From positions 1 through 41,705 of the forward strand of contig JAJZDJ010000006.1 of the NCBI GenBank assembly GCA_021828685.1: a stretch of 41,705 nucleotides of DNA, written 5' to 3'. Source of the DNA: Actinomycetes bacterium (GTDB lineage: Bacteria; Actinomycetota; Acidimicrobiia; Acidimicrobiales; Palsa-688). The notes below the pieces were generated by a model that made no database searches, had not been told where the DNA came from, and worked only from the letters and a program-made list of their open reading frames with translations. A program made the position numbers and the translations under genes. The stretch's first letter is position 1, and each line of letters begins with the position of its first letter. Positions 25,528 through 33,467 of the stretch are shown here, one piece after another.

Positions 25528-27827
25528 CCACCCTGGCTAAGCGCTCTGATGAGGGAGAACTGGCCCGCTCCGTCTCGGTTTCGATGCTCAGCGTGGCGGC
25601 TGCAGGTGGTCTCTTCAGGGTCTTCGTCGGGCTCGCCTGGGCCGGCCCGGTGATCGTCGTGCTCGCAGCCGCGACTGCCGCCATGTGGCTCCTAAGGCGC
25701 CGCCGACGTTCATGGCAGGTCGCCTCAGGATTCCTGGCGGTGGTGGTGACAGTTATCTGGACCGTTTTCCCCTCGTCGACGGTCCTCGGCGTTCCGAGAC
25801 CCTCAACGCTTCAGGCCGTGTGGTTGGCGCTGCGAAGCATCGGTCCGAGCTTCGCTTTGTCCGTACCGCCCGTGCACCCCACATCCGGTCTGGAGCTTCT
25901 GGCCGCCGGCGGCGGCGGCATCGTGACAGTCACGGCACTTTGGATCTCGTCCCACCGTTCGACGGGAATTGCCGCTATTTTTCCGTCGCTTGTCGTGTTC
26001 ATAGCGGCGATCCCGGCAGGCCGCGGCCCCGGGCGGATAACCGTCGTCGCAAGCTATTGCGTCGGGGTCTGCATCTACCTTTTCGTCACTTCGCGCGAAT
26101 CGGAGCCCCGCTTGTGGTTCGCCGACGTGCACGGCCGACGACGAGGTTCGCGCCTGTCCAGCGCCGGAGCGACGACTCTGGCTGCCGTCGCGATAGCCGC
26201 CGCCGTGACAGTCTCGCTGCCAGGAGTCGACGGTGTCGGCGTTCTCGGATGGAGAAGCGCTTCGGGCGGTGCCGGCCAGCGGATCGTCCCCAACCCGCTC
26301 GTATCATTGCAGACGCGGCTTCTTCAAGAGTCGAACACTCCCGTGTTCCAGGTGCGCAGTAGCGTCGCGTCGTACTGGCAGCTCACTACGCTCAGCACCT
26401 TCGACGGGATCACGTGGAGCTCGCACGGCTCCTACAGCGGCTTCACCTCGCAGCTTCCTGGCGTCCCCAAAGCGTCCGGAGGGGTTCAGGTTGACCAGGC
26501 AACATTTGACATCCAGAACCTGGATTCGGTGTGGCTTCCCGACCAGTTCAACCCGGTATCGGTCAAAGGCACCAAGGGAGTGTCATACGATCCGAAGAGC
26601 GACAGCCTCCTCGTAGACGGTTCCACCTCGAACGGGATGACCTATACCGTCACCTCATACCGTTACCTCACCGACTTGACGGCGACCGACTTGGAAGCGG
26701 CTCCCAGTTTGCAGTCCTCCCTGACGCTGTCGGCCGATACGGCCCTTCCCGCATCTGTGCCCCGCAGCGTCAAGGACCTTGCCGATCAGATCACTGCCGG
26801 CTCCACAAGCGAGTACGCCAAGGCGATCGCTATCCAGAACTTCCTGACCGGTCCCTCTTTCAGCTACACACTCAACCCGCCGACCGACGGGTCGGGCACA
26901 TCCGCGCTGACCACGTTCCTCTTCGATACCAGAGCGGGTTATTGCCAGCAGTTCGCCGCGGCGTTTGCAGTGCTCGCTCGAGAGGTCGGCATCCCGACGA
27001 GACTTGGTGTGGGTTTCGCTACCGGTAACACCATTCCGGGCGGCTTTCAAGTCCTCGACAGCGACGCACACACCTGGCCGGAGGTCTATTTCGGTCCTCA
27101 CTACGGTTGGGTTCCGTTTGAGCCAACACCGGGTTTCGCTGTGCCGGGCGCCGGCGGCTACGATCCGTCGAGCCTCGCGTCGGCCCATGGCCCTCAGCAG
27201 ACACAATCCCCAATCGGTCCGGCGAGTCCCCTCGGCACCGTCCCAGCCGGGCATTTGAAAGCCGGCGCTTCTCAAGGGTCATCGTCGAACGTGGCCCAAG
27301 GCGCGCCGGTTCAAACGGGGTCTGGACAATCTCATGACTGGGGATGGGTCGTTTTCCTCGTGATCTTGGGCGCTCTAGCCTCGTGGTGCTTCGCGGTAGC
27401 GGCATCCCGCGCTGCGCTGCGTCTCGTTCGGCGGGTCCGAGCGACAAGGCAAGGTCCACGCAGCGTCGCCTTGGATGCGTGGCGCGAAGCGGAGGCGGAA
27501 CTCGTCTGGTACGGCATCAGTCGCTCGTCAAGCGAGACCCCCAGAGAGTTTGCCCACCGGGCGTCCCGCCTCGACCCGCTCGGCGGGTTGGCAGACCTAG
27601 CCGTAGTCGCTGACCAGGCCTCTTTCGCGCCGGTATTCGACTCGACGTTGGCGCGAACGGCCGCAGAACTCTCGCAACGAACGAGAAAGAGCCTTCTGGG
27701 CGCTCAGAGCCGGACCCAACGAAACTGGCGGCGACTCGGTGTCAGGCCCTCTACGCTTGTCGCCGCCACGACCATCCTGCGCCAGAGTCGCCTGGACTGG
27801 GTTCGCAAGGCGCGGATGCGGGGCTGA
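25524..27827 (+). CDS. TgpA-like membrane transglutaminase
   Basis: About five or six N-terminal transmembrane segments (to residue 250 or so) are followed by an extracytoplasmic transglutaminase-like domain. The triad is visible as GYCQQFAAAF (Cys474), DSDAHTWPEVYF (His) and GWVPFEPTPG (acidic residue). One more membrane helix (WVVFLVILGALASWCFAVA) and a cytoplasmic DUF4129-like tail (AWREAEAELVWYGISR) end it. TgpA is the essential membrane transglutaminase of Pseudomonas with this layout. The TTG start overlaps the DUF58 stop (TTGA); the frame is open further upstream but antisense-like there. 767 residues. Confidence 0.9.
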   Translation: MTTLAKRSDEGELARSVSVSMLSVAAAGGLFRVFVGLAWAGPVIVVLAAATAAMWLLRRRRRSWQVASGFLAVVVTVIWTVFPSSTVLGVPRPSTLQAVWLALRSIGPSFALSVPPVHPTSGLELLAAGGGGIVTVTALWISSHRSTGIAAIFPSLVVFIAAIPAGRGPGRITVVASYCVGVCIYLFVTSRESEPRLWFADVHGRRRGSRLSSAGATTLAAVAIAAAVTVSLPGVDGVGVLGWRSASGGAGQRIVPNPLVSLQTRLLQESNTPVFQVRSSVASYWQLTTLSTFDGITWSSHGSYSGFTSQLPGVPKASGGVQVDQATFDIQNLDSVWLPDQFNPVSVKGTKGVSYDPKSDSLLVDGSTSNGMTYTVTSYRYLTDLTATDLEAAPSLQSSLTLSADTALPASVPRSVKDLADQITAGSTSEYAKAIAIQNFLTGPSFSYTLNPPTDGSGTSALTTFLFDTRAGYCQQFAAAFAVLAREVGIPTRLGVGFATGNTIPGGFQVLDSDAHTWPEVYFGPHYGWVPFEPTPGFAVPGAGGYDPSSLASAHGPQQTQSPIGPASPLGTVPAGHLKAGASQGSSSNVAQGAPVQTGSGQSHDWGWVVFLVILGALASWCFAVAASRAALRLVRRVRATRQGPRSVALDAWREAEAELVWYGISRSSSETPREFAHRASRLDPLGGLADLAVVADQASFAPVFDSTLARTAAELSQRTRKSLLGAQSRTQRNWRRLGVRPSTLVAATTILRQSRLDWVRKARMRG

Positions 27828-27859
27828 AGGCGCCGAAACCCCGACGAGCGCCGTTCAGC
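27823..27859. terminator. Probable bidirectional terminator
   Basis: GCTGAAGGCGC (27823-27833) pairs with GCGCCgTTCAGC (27848-27859, one bulged G), giving an 11-bp stem and 14-base loop. It includes the stops of both convergent genes. There is no strong T run. Confidence 0.5.
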
Positions 27860-28235
27860 TGTTGGCGTCGCCCCCGAAGCGCTCCCGAAACTTGCGTGCC
27901 AGCTCCGAGAAGGACTGGCTCGGATTGCGCGATCTGAAAGTCTGTGCGACTTGCTCCACTCCTAGCCGGCTGATCTTCGTCAGGTTCCTGATCAGGACCA
28001 CTGAGGACACCAGCATGATGAGGAAGCCGAAAATAGCGAGAATCCAGCTCGACGCAAAGGCTACAAGCAGCACTACAAGCCCGACGACGAAACCGAGAAC
28101 GGCCCACTTGCAGTTGCGGGCAAGGTAGCGCTGAAGGGTCGTCGACGCGATCATGTGAGCAGACTTCGGGTCTTGCGAATGGAACTGGCGTTCTATCTCC
28201 GCAAGGATTCGTTGTTCGTTCTCGTTGAGCGGCAC
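27855..28235 (-). CDS. DUF3040 domain membrane protein
   Basis: The N-terminus MPLNENEQRILAEIERQF is the DUF3040 signature, found almost only in actinobacteria. Two adjacent transmembrane helices span about residues 43-62 and 64-82. The C-terminal 40 residues are polar (RSRNPSQSFSELARKFRERF). Function is unknown; it often lies near dcw genes or dinB. Here dinB is immediately upstream on the same strand with a 61-base gap. Confidence 0.88.
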   Translation of the reverse strand: MPLNENEQRILAEIERQFHSQDPKSAHMIASTTLQRYLARNCKWAVLGFVVGLVVLLVAFASSWILAIFGFLIMLVSSVVLIRNLTKISRLGVEQVAQTFRSRNPSQSFSELARKFRERFGGDANS

Positions 28236-28296
28236 CGTTCGCCTCCGACTACATCATCTCACCAGAAAAAAGATACGGCAACGCGACACGGTCGCG

Positions 28297-29595
28297 TCAT
28301 GGGCAATCACGAACCCCCATCTGCCGATGAGGTGAAGCTAGCAAAGCCGCCGGCATAACCGATTTTGCCCCGAAGCGGCTGCGGACCTCGTCGACTGCGG
28401 CAGCTGCAGCCTCTGCCGCCCCCGACCGTCGTATCTCGCCCCCAACCAATTTGCCGCCACCCGAAAGGTCGAGCGCCGGTTGCCAGGGTGTCGCGCTCGA
28501 GCTCCCCGAGAGATTCGTCAAGGCGACCCCGAGCAGCCTGATGCCCCCATCGAGATCGAACCCTTCCAACATGTCCAACGCAATCTTCGAGATCTCGATG
28601 CGGGAATCTGTCCCTACGTCAAGGCTGCGGGATCTGCTCCTCGTGCCCATGTCGCCGTAGCGGACTTTCAACGTCACTGTTCTTGCAGACGCCCCTGCTC
28701 TTCGCGCACGGCTTGCCACGGTGTCGGCCAGCTTCATAACTTCCAGTCGCAGGCCTTCGCGATCGTAGCGGTCGACCGCGAAAGTCTCCTCCTGGCTTAC
28801 CGACTTCGCCGGCCGCTCCGAAACAACCGGACGGTCGTCGATCCCCCGCGAGAGGTTGGCGAGCGTCGCCCCCTGTGCCCGGCCGAGAATGCGTTCAAGT
28901 GTCATGGCGGGAACGGCCGCGAGATCTCCGATAGTCCTTATGCCGAGCCGGTGCAACCTCGAAGCGGTCGCCGGTCCGACTCCCCAGAGTGCTTCGACAC
29001 GATGGGGATGCAAGAACTCGATTTCCGTCCCGTCGGCGACGATGAACGTCCCCGTAGCCCGACCGGCTCCTTCAGTCGCCAAGACAGTGGGCGGCTCACG
29101 GGTTATCTGTGGCTTCGCTGCTTTCGACGCCATCTTCGCAATGAATTTCACTCTTGAGCCCCCCACCGAGCACGAAAGGCCAAGCTCGTCGCGAACGGCG
29201 TCGCGGATCAGGCCTGCTATCGTCGCCGGCCCACCGTACAGACCGAGCGCTCCTGTCACGTCGAGGAAGGCCTCGTCGAGCGAGATCCCCTCCACAGCAG
29301 GCGTGAACGTGTTGAGGACACGGTGCAGTTCGACGCTGACCTCGCTGTAACGCCCGTGGCGGGGAGCAACGAAGACCGCTTCGGGGCAGAGACGGCGCGC
29401 CTCTAAGGACGGCATCGCGGAGCGGACGCCAAGCCCACGGGCTTCGTAGCTGCACGACGCCACGACGCCGCGCCTACCCTCGCCGCCGACGATGACCGCC
29501 TTGCCCCGCAGCGACGGATCGTCGAGGGCCTCGACCGACGCAAAGAACGCGTCCATGTCGACGTGGAGTATCCACCGACGAGCCTCCGGTTCCAC
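28297..29595 (-). CDS. dinB: DNA polymerase IV (DinB, Y family)
   Basis: Translesion polymerase. The N-terminus WILHVDMDAFFASVE (metal-binding aspartates) and EGISLDEAFLDVTG (second metal site) are complete. The helix-hairpin-helix part VEALWGVGPATASRLHRLGIRTIGDLA and the little-finger domain follow. The Ala/Arg-rich end is variable. The start is GTG 29595. A possible -10 (TAAACT) lies seven bases before it, hinting at a leaderless message; no SOS box is seen in the short 29-base gap after the PIG-L gene. 432 residues. Confidence 0.96.
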   Translation of the reverse strand: MEPEARRWILHVDMDAFFASVEALDDPSLRGKAVIVGGEGRRGVVASCSYEARGLGVRSAMPSLEARRLCPEAVFVAPRHGRYSEVSVELHRVLNTFTPAVEGISLDEAFLDVTGALGLYGGPATIAGLIRDAVRDELGLSCSVGGSRVKFIAKMASKAAKPQITREPPTVLATEGAGRATGTFIVADGTEIEFLHPHRVEALWGVGPATASRLHRLGIRTIGDLAAVPAMTLERILGRAQGATLANLSRGIDDRPVVSERPAKSVSQEETFAVDRYDREGLRLEVMKLADTVASRARRAGASARTVTLKVRYGDMGTRSRSRSLDVGTDSRIEISKIALDMLEGFDLDGGIRLLGVALTNLSGSSSATPWQPALDLSGGGKLVGGEIRRSGAAEAAAAAVDEVRSRFGAKSVMPAALLASPHRQMGVRDCP

Positions 29596-29624
29596 CGCAC
29601 AGAGTTTATTACCACCCTGCCCGT

Positions 29625-30335
29625 CTACCAGAGCACAACCTCACGGAAGCTCTCCGCGAAGCGGGTCCCGGCCCGCTGGCCGGCGTCGCTCGCCCGCCGG
29701 CGAACGGACGCAGCGACGAGGTCACGGCGCTCTCCTATCTGGCTCTTGTGGCAGGCGACCGCCGCCGCTTTCGCTTCGATGCTTACGCCGACGTCCACCC
29801 AGACGTCGGGTTCGAGGGTGCCCGCCAGCAGAAGCTTCGACACCGAGTGTGCGGGACCTTCTTCCGGGAAGTAGTGGGGGCTCGAAGCCGCCGGACACAC
29901 CGAGTCGACTACTGCCCATCCGACGCCCCGGTGATCTCTGTGGTTCACGTAGGTCTTTCCGAAAAAGACGGCCGTCGGATCGGGTGCCAAGACAACTTCC
30001 GGTTTGAGCTTGCGGATGAGGCCGACCATTTGCGCTCGGAGCGGTACAGAGTTTTCGATCTCGCCGTCTGGGTAGCCGAGCCAGTAGCGGCCTTTCAAGC
30101 CGAGGATCTTTCCCGCTTCCGCGGACTCCTCCTTCCTCAACTCGACGAGCAACTCTGGGGTTGTCGAAGGGTCCAGTGAACCTTTGTCACCTAGAGCACA
30201 GACGCAGACGTAGACCTGCGAACCGTTGGAGGCCCAACGGGCCAGCGTCCCTCCAGCTGCCACCTCGGCGTCGTCGGGATGGGCGAATATGGCAAGCACG
30301 ACACCAGGGATCTCGTCAACCAAGGCTGCGGGCAC
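29625..30335 (-). CDS. PIG-L family (LmbE-like) deacetylase
   Basis: Zinc-dependent N-deacetylase fold. AHPDDAEVAAGG (residues 18-29) and YVNHRDHRGVG (His132, Asp134, His135) form the metal site, and GYPDGEIE is typical. Relatives act on GlcNAc-inositol in mycothiol synthesis or related substrates; substrate cannot be inferred. 236 residues. GTG 30335 is divergent from the inositol phosphatase-like gene with only 17 bases between, so promoters must overlap coding sequence. A GTG eleven codons in is a possible alternative start. Confidence 0.88.
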   Translation of the reverse strand: MPAALVDEIPGVVLAIFAHPDDAEVAAGGTLARWASNGSQVYVCVCALGDKGSLDPSTTPELLVELRKEESAEAGKILGLKGRYWLGYPDGEIENSVPLRAQMVGLIRKLKPEVVLAPDPTAVFFGKTYVNHRDHRGVGWAVVDSVCPAASSPHYFPEEGPAHSVSKLLLAGTLEPDVWVDVGVSIEAKAAAVACHKSQIGERRDLVAASVRRRASDAGQRAGTRFAESFREVVLW

Positions 30336-30352
30336 GAACGCGACAGTAGGCT

Positions 30353-31258
30353 ATGCACGACGTCATGGCCTCACCGTCCGAACCCCCTAGCTATCTTCCC
30401 CGCCACATTCGCACCGAAGAGGTTTTCGGGGTCAGCGACGGGTGGGCCGAACCACTCCTCGCGGAGCTCGCGCGAACTGCTCTCGAAGCCGCCTCGGCCG
30501 GCAGCGACGTGATCCGGGCTGGGGCTGGCAGCTCAGAGCACTCGGTGACCGGGATCTCGACCAAAGTGTCGGAAACGGACATGGTCTCGGACGTCGACCG
30601 CTCCTCGGAGGCCGCCATCAACGACGTCCTTAGGCAACGACGTCCCGACGACGGGCTTCTCGCAGAGGAAGGAAGCGCTCGAAGGGGCACGACGGGCGTC
30701 CGCTGGGTTGTCGATCCGCTGGACGGTACGACGAACTTTCTCTTCGGTGTACCCCAGTACGCCGTGTCGGTAGCCGCCGAGGTAAACGGAATTCCTGTGG
30801 TCGGAGTCGTGTGGGATCCCTGCCGGCCCGAGATCTGGGCCGCGACTTCCGGTTACGGGGCCTTCCGCAACGGCATTCGCTGCTCCGTGAGAGACGGCAG
30901 CCACAACCTCGCAACTGCGCTCGTAGCGACCGGCTTCGCCTACCAGTCTCGGCACAGACAATGGCAAGGCGAGGTTGCGATGCGAGTACTCCCGGTCGTT
31001 CGCGACCTTAGGCGCCTTGGCTCCGCGGCACTGGACCTGGCCTGGCTGGGAGGAGGACGCTTCGACGCATACTACGAGTGGGGGCTCAAACCATGGGATC
31101 TGCAGGCCGGTGCGCTGATCGCCACGGAGGCAGGCGCGAAAGTTGAGACGTTTCCAGGCGGCACGACCGTCGCCGCCACGCCGACCCTGTTTGATCCCGT
31201 CTGCGAGCTACTTCTCGACGCAGGTGGCCTCAACGGCCCCGAATCCAGCGACGGTTAG
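30353..31258 (+). CDS. Inositol monophosphatase family protein
   Basis: Mg-dependent sugar/inositol phosphatase fold. LLAEEGSARRG (Glu105, Glu106), WVVDPLDGTTNFLFG (Asp121, Asp124) and KPWDLQAGALIATEAGAKV are the three metal and substrate motifs. It may hydrolyse inositol-1-phosphate, histidinol phosphate or similar; substrate is unproved. A possible -10 (TAGGCT, 30347-30352) directly before the ATG suggests that ATG 30365 may be the true start. Convergent with pfkA, 13 bases apart. 301 residues. Confidence 0.9.
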   Translation: MHDVMASPSEPPSYLPRHIRTEEVFGVSDGWAEPLLAELARTALEAASAGSDVIRAGAGSSEHSVTGISTKVSETDMVSDVDRSSEAAINDVLRQRRPDDGLLAEEGSARRGTTGVRWVVDPLDGTTNFLFGVPQYAVSVAAEVNGIPVVGVVWDPCRPEIWAATSGYGAFRNGIRCSVRDGSHNLATALVATGFAYQSRHRQWQGEVAMRVLPVVRDLRRLGSAALDLAWLGGGRFDAYYEWGLKPWDLQAGALIATEAGAKVETFPGGTTVAATPTLFDPVCELLLDAGGLNGPESSDG

Positions 31259-31271
31259 GGCCTCGCCGCTC

Positions 31272-32303
31272 CTATCCCCAGAATACTGCGGCGACCTCGT
31301 GGAGGAGGTCCGGATCTACCTGCTTGGCGACCGTGACCGCCTCCGACAGCGGAACCCGCACTATCTCGCCAGCCTGGAGCGCGACCATCGTGGCGAATGC
31401 TCCGTCGTGCACAGCGTCGATTGCCGCCACCCCAAAGCGCGTCGCAAGCACGCGGTCGAATGCAGTCGGACTGCCGCCACGCTGCACGTGACCTAGCAGG
31501 GTCACCCTGGTCTCATATCCGGTCCGCTTCTCGATCTCGGACGCCAGCACGTTTGCGATGCCTCCGAGGCGGGGATGGCCGAACTGGTCCAGCTCCGCAG
31601 AAGTAGTCGACAAGCTGCCGTCTGCGGGCACGGCGCCCTCGGCGACCACAACTATCGAGGCAAACCTACCTTTGGCATGGCGATTCTTCAGTTTCGTACA
31701 AATGACGTCTATGTCGAACGGTTCCTCAGGAACGAGGATTTCCGCAGCGCCGCCCGCTATCCCGGCGTAGGTGGCGATCCACCCGGCGTTGCGTCCCATG
31801 ACCTCGCACACAATCACCCGGTCGTGGGACTCCGCTGTTGTGTGCAGCCTATCGATGGCGTCTGTCGCTATCTGTACCGCTGTGTGAAAACCGAAGGTAA
31901 CTTCGGTCGCCGACAGGTCGTTGTCGATCGTCTTCGGGACGCCGACCACAGCCACGCCTTCACCGCTCAAACGATGAGCGACGCCGAGGGTGTCATCGCC
32001 ACCTATTGCGACTAGGGCGTCGATTCTCTCGGAGCGAAGAGTTGCGAGGCAGCGCGCCACGCCACCGTCGAGCTTGTACGGGTTCGTCCTCGACGTGCCG
32101 AGGATCGTGCCACCCCTGGGAAGTATCCCGCGGCAGCGCTCGACGTCTAGCTGGATGCTCCGGCTGTCCATGACGCCCTGCCAGCCGTCAAGGAAACCCA
32201 CGAACTCGTCGCCATAGGCCACCTCGCCCTTGCGCACGACAGCCCGAATCACAGCGTTGAGCCCCGGGCAATCGCCGCCACCAGTAAGCATTCCGACTCG
32301 CAT
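31272..32303 (-). CDS. pfkA: 6-phosphofructokinase, probably pyrophosphate-dependent
   Basis: Phosphorylates fructose 6-phosphate in glycolysis. The N-terminus MRVGMLTGGGDCPGLNAVIRAVV is the PFK nucleotide loop. Two residues that set the phosphate donor are of the PPi type: GGDDT (Asp where ATP enzymes have Gly104) and VPKTIDND (Lys where ATP enzymes have Gly124), E. coli numbering. The reaction would then be reversible. I use the ATG at 32303, which has GGGAG six bases before it; an ATG two codons upstream sits on that site. 343 residues. Confidence 0.94.
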   Translation of the reverse strand: MRVGMLTGGGDCPGLNAVIRAVVRKGEVAYGDEFVGFLDGWQGVMDSRSIQLDVERCRGILPRGGTILGTSRTNPYKLDGGVARCLATLRSERIDALVAIGGDDTLGVAHRLSGEGVAVVGVPKTIDNDLSATEVTFGFHTAVQIATDAIDRLHTTAESHDRVIVCEVMGRNAGWIATYAGIAGGAAEILVPEEPFDIDVICTKLKNRHAKGRFASIVVVAEGAVPADGSLSTTSAELDQFGHPRLGGIANVLASEIEKRTGYETRVTLLGHVQRGGSPTAFDRVLATRFGVAAIDAVHDGAFATMVALQAGEIVRVPLSEAVTVAKQVDPDLLHEVAAVFWG

Positions 32304-32347
32304 GACCATCTCCCTACCTAGGACACCTCGACTTTAATGCAGGCGGA

Positions 32348-32815
32348 TCACGCCTTATGCACGCCCGACGCCCGCTCCAACATGCCGGCCTCCCTTTTGA
32401 AGTCCCCAGCGCCAGAGAACCCCTTGTAGACGCTAGCGAAGCGTAGGTAAGCGACCTCGTCGATGTCTCGGAGTTGCTCCAAGACGGCGACGCCGACCTG
32501 CTCGTAGGATACCTCGCTGCCGTAGAAACGCAGCGCCTCCTCGACTGCGGTTGCGAGTCGTTCGATCTCGTCGACGCCTACCGGTCGGTTCTTGGATGCC
32601 GACGCCACGCCCGCAGCAACTTTCGAGCGGTCGAAAGCCTCCCGGACACCGGACCGCTTTACGACTACGAGCGGAACCTCCTCGAGGCGCTCGTAGGTGG
32701 TGAACCTGGCTCCGCAGCCGCTGCACTCACGCCGGCGTCGGATCGCCGAGCCGTCCTCCGCCGAGCGCGAGTCGACCACCCGATCCTCCGTGCACGTACA
32801 GCGTGGGCAGCGCAT
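32348..32815 (-). CDS. nrdR: Transcriptional repressor NrdR
   Basis: ATP-cone repressor of ribonucleotide reductase genes. A zinc ribbon (Cys3, Cys6, Cys31, Cys34; MRCPRCTCTEDRVVDSR ... ECSGCGARFTTYE) is followed by the ATP cone (VVVKRSGVREAFDRSKVAAGV). 155 residues, normal. Its place next to the LysM and lexA genes is the same as in mycobacteria. No ribosome site is seen before the ATG, which may be leaderless. Confidence 0.97.
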   Translation of the reverse strand: MRCPRCTCTEDRVVDSRSAEDGSAIRRRRECSGCGARFTTYERLEEVPLVVVKRSGVREAFDRSKVAAGVASASKNRPVGVDEIERLATAVEEALRFYGSEVSYEQVGVAVLEQLRDIDEVAYLRFASVYKGFSGAGDFKREAGMLERASGVHKA

Positions 32816-32932
32816 CGCAACGACGGTAGCGCCACCGCATGCGCGATGGGTGAACTTGACGAAAGCACGTTCCCTATTCGGGTTCAGCTTCCGACTCGTG
32901 TACTACTCGCCCGGGAGGACGACTTAGCGGCC

Positions 32933-33373
32933 CTACGGGGCAGGAACCTCGACCTGCTCACCCGGATAGACGACACTTCCATGCAACTGCGAAACGAGCT
33001 TGTCGACAAGCGGTCGTTCGTCGCCGGTCGGGTCGATCGAATGAACGATCGACCACAACGTGTCTCCCGGCTGGACCACGTACATCACTGCGCTCACCGA
33101 CTGAAGCTCGACGGCTCCCGAGCCCCCGATCGACGTCCCTGTGCTGAGCCCTCGACTCGGGGGTGCTCCGAGGAGGTGCAGAGCAACGCCGCAGCCGATC
33201 CCAAGGACGAGCGCGACACTTGCCCATCCCACGCTGCGCATCCCTGCGGGGCTACTCGGCTTCTTTCCCGCCCGAGACGCGTCGGCCCTATCTGATGACC
33301 CCGGAAACCTTGGAAACTCTGGAAACCCTGCTGACTCTGCTGACTCTGCTGACCCTGCTGACTCTGCAAACAT
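32933..33373 (-). CDS. LysM-domain membrane protein, likely SOS-induced division inhibitor
   Basis: A 146-residue protein: an N-terminal cytoplasmic segment of AES/AGS/PEF tripeptides (about 3-24) from a 9-bp satellite, one transmembrane helix (about 48-68), and a C-terminal LysM domain (VVQPGDTLWSIVHSID ... VYPGEQVEVP). This matches DivS of Corynebacterium and ChiZ (Rv2719c) of Mycobacterium, which sit divergent to lexA and block division after DNA damage. ATG 33373 lies in an SOS box and seven bases after a -10, so the message is probably leaderless; Met45 is an alternative start. Confidence 0.8.
   Translation of the reverse strand: MFAESAGSAESAESAGFPEFPRFPGSSDRADASRAGKKPSSPAGMRSVGWASVALVLGIGCGVALHLLGAPPSRGLSTGTSIGGSGAVELQSVSAVMYVVQPGDTLWSIVHSIDPTGDERPLVDKLVSQLHGSVVYPGEQVEVPAP
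33301..33363. repeat. 9-bp satellite (seven units) at the 5' end of the LysM gene
   Basis: Seven contiguous 9-base units in two subfamilies: three of the form YYGGAAACY, then four of the form CTGCTGACY. All are in frame with the LysM protein and encode its N-terminal tripeptide repeat. Confidence 0.95.
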
Positions 33374-33381
33374 ATGTTCGA
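33366..33381. promoter_or_regulatory. SOS (LexA) box 1
   Basis: GCAAACATATGTTCGA matches the actinobacterial LexA box (TCGAAC-N4-GTTCGA) in 10 of the 12 fixed positions or better. It covers the start codon of the LysM gene and abuts its -10. Confidence 0.8.
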
Positions 33382-33410
33382 TACTATCTCGAACGTGTGT
33401 TCGTTGTCAA
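33381..33410 (-). promoter_or_regulatory. Promoter of the LysM gene
   Basis: TTGACA (33410-33405), 18 bases, TAGTAT (33386-33381), then 7 bases to ATG 33373. SOS box 2 lies inside the spacer. Start of transcription is expected at or next to the ATG. Confidence 0.75.
33389..33404. promoter_or_regulatory. SOS (LexA) box 2
   Basis: TCGAACGTGTGTTCGT is a near-perfect LexA box, centred 23 bases from box 1. It occupies the spacer of the LysM-gene promoter. Confidence 0.9.
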
Positions 33411-33418
33411 GACCAGAA

Positions 33419-33434
33419 TCGAACACATGTTTGC
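33419..33434. promoter_or_regulatory. SOS (LexA) box 3
   Basis: TCGAACACATGTTTGC is a good LexA box, centred 30 bases from box 2. It overlaps the -35 of the lexA promoter. Confidence 0.8.
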
Positions 33435-33459
33435 AACCTCTCACGATTGATGATAGAAT
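33431..33459 (+). promoter_or_regulatory. lexA promoter
   Basis: TTGCAA (33431-33436), 17 bases and TAGAAT (33454-33459) precede ATG 33468 by 8 bases, so the message is probably leaderless or nearly so. Confidence 0.7.
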
Positions 33460-33467
33460 CACGTGAC

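Noticed and set aside
29596..29624. SOS box before dinB
   Set aside because: No GAAC-N4-GTTC-like sequence is present in the gap, so direct LexA control of dinB is not supported here.
33301..33363. CRISPR-like repeat array
   Set aside because: The units are 9 bases, contiguous and without spacers, so this is a minisatellite.
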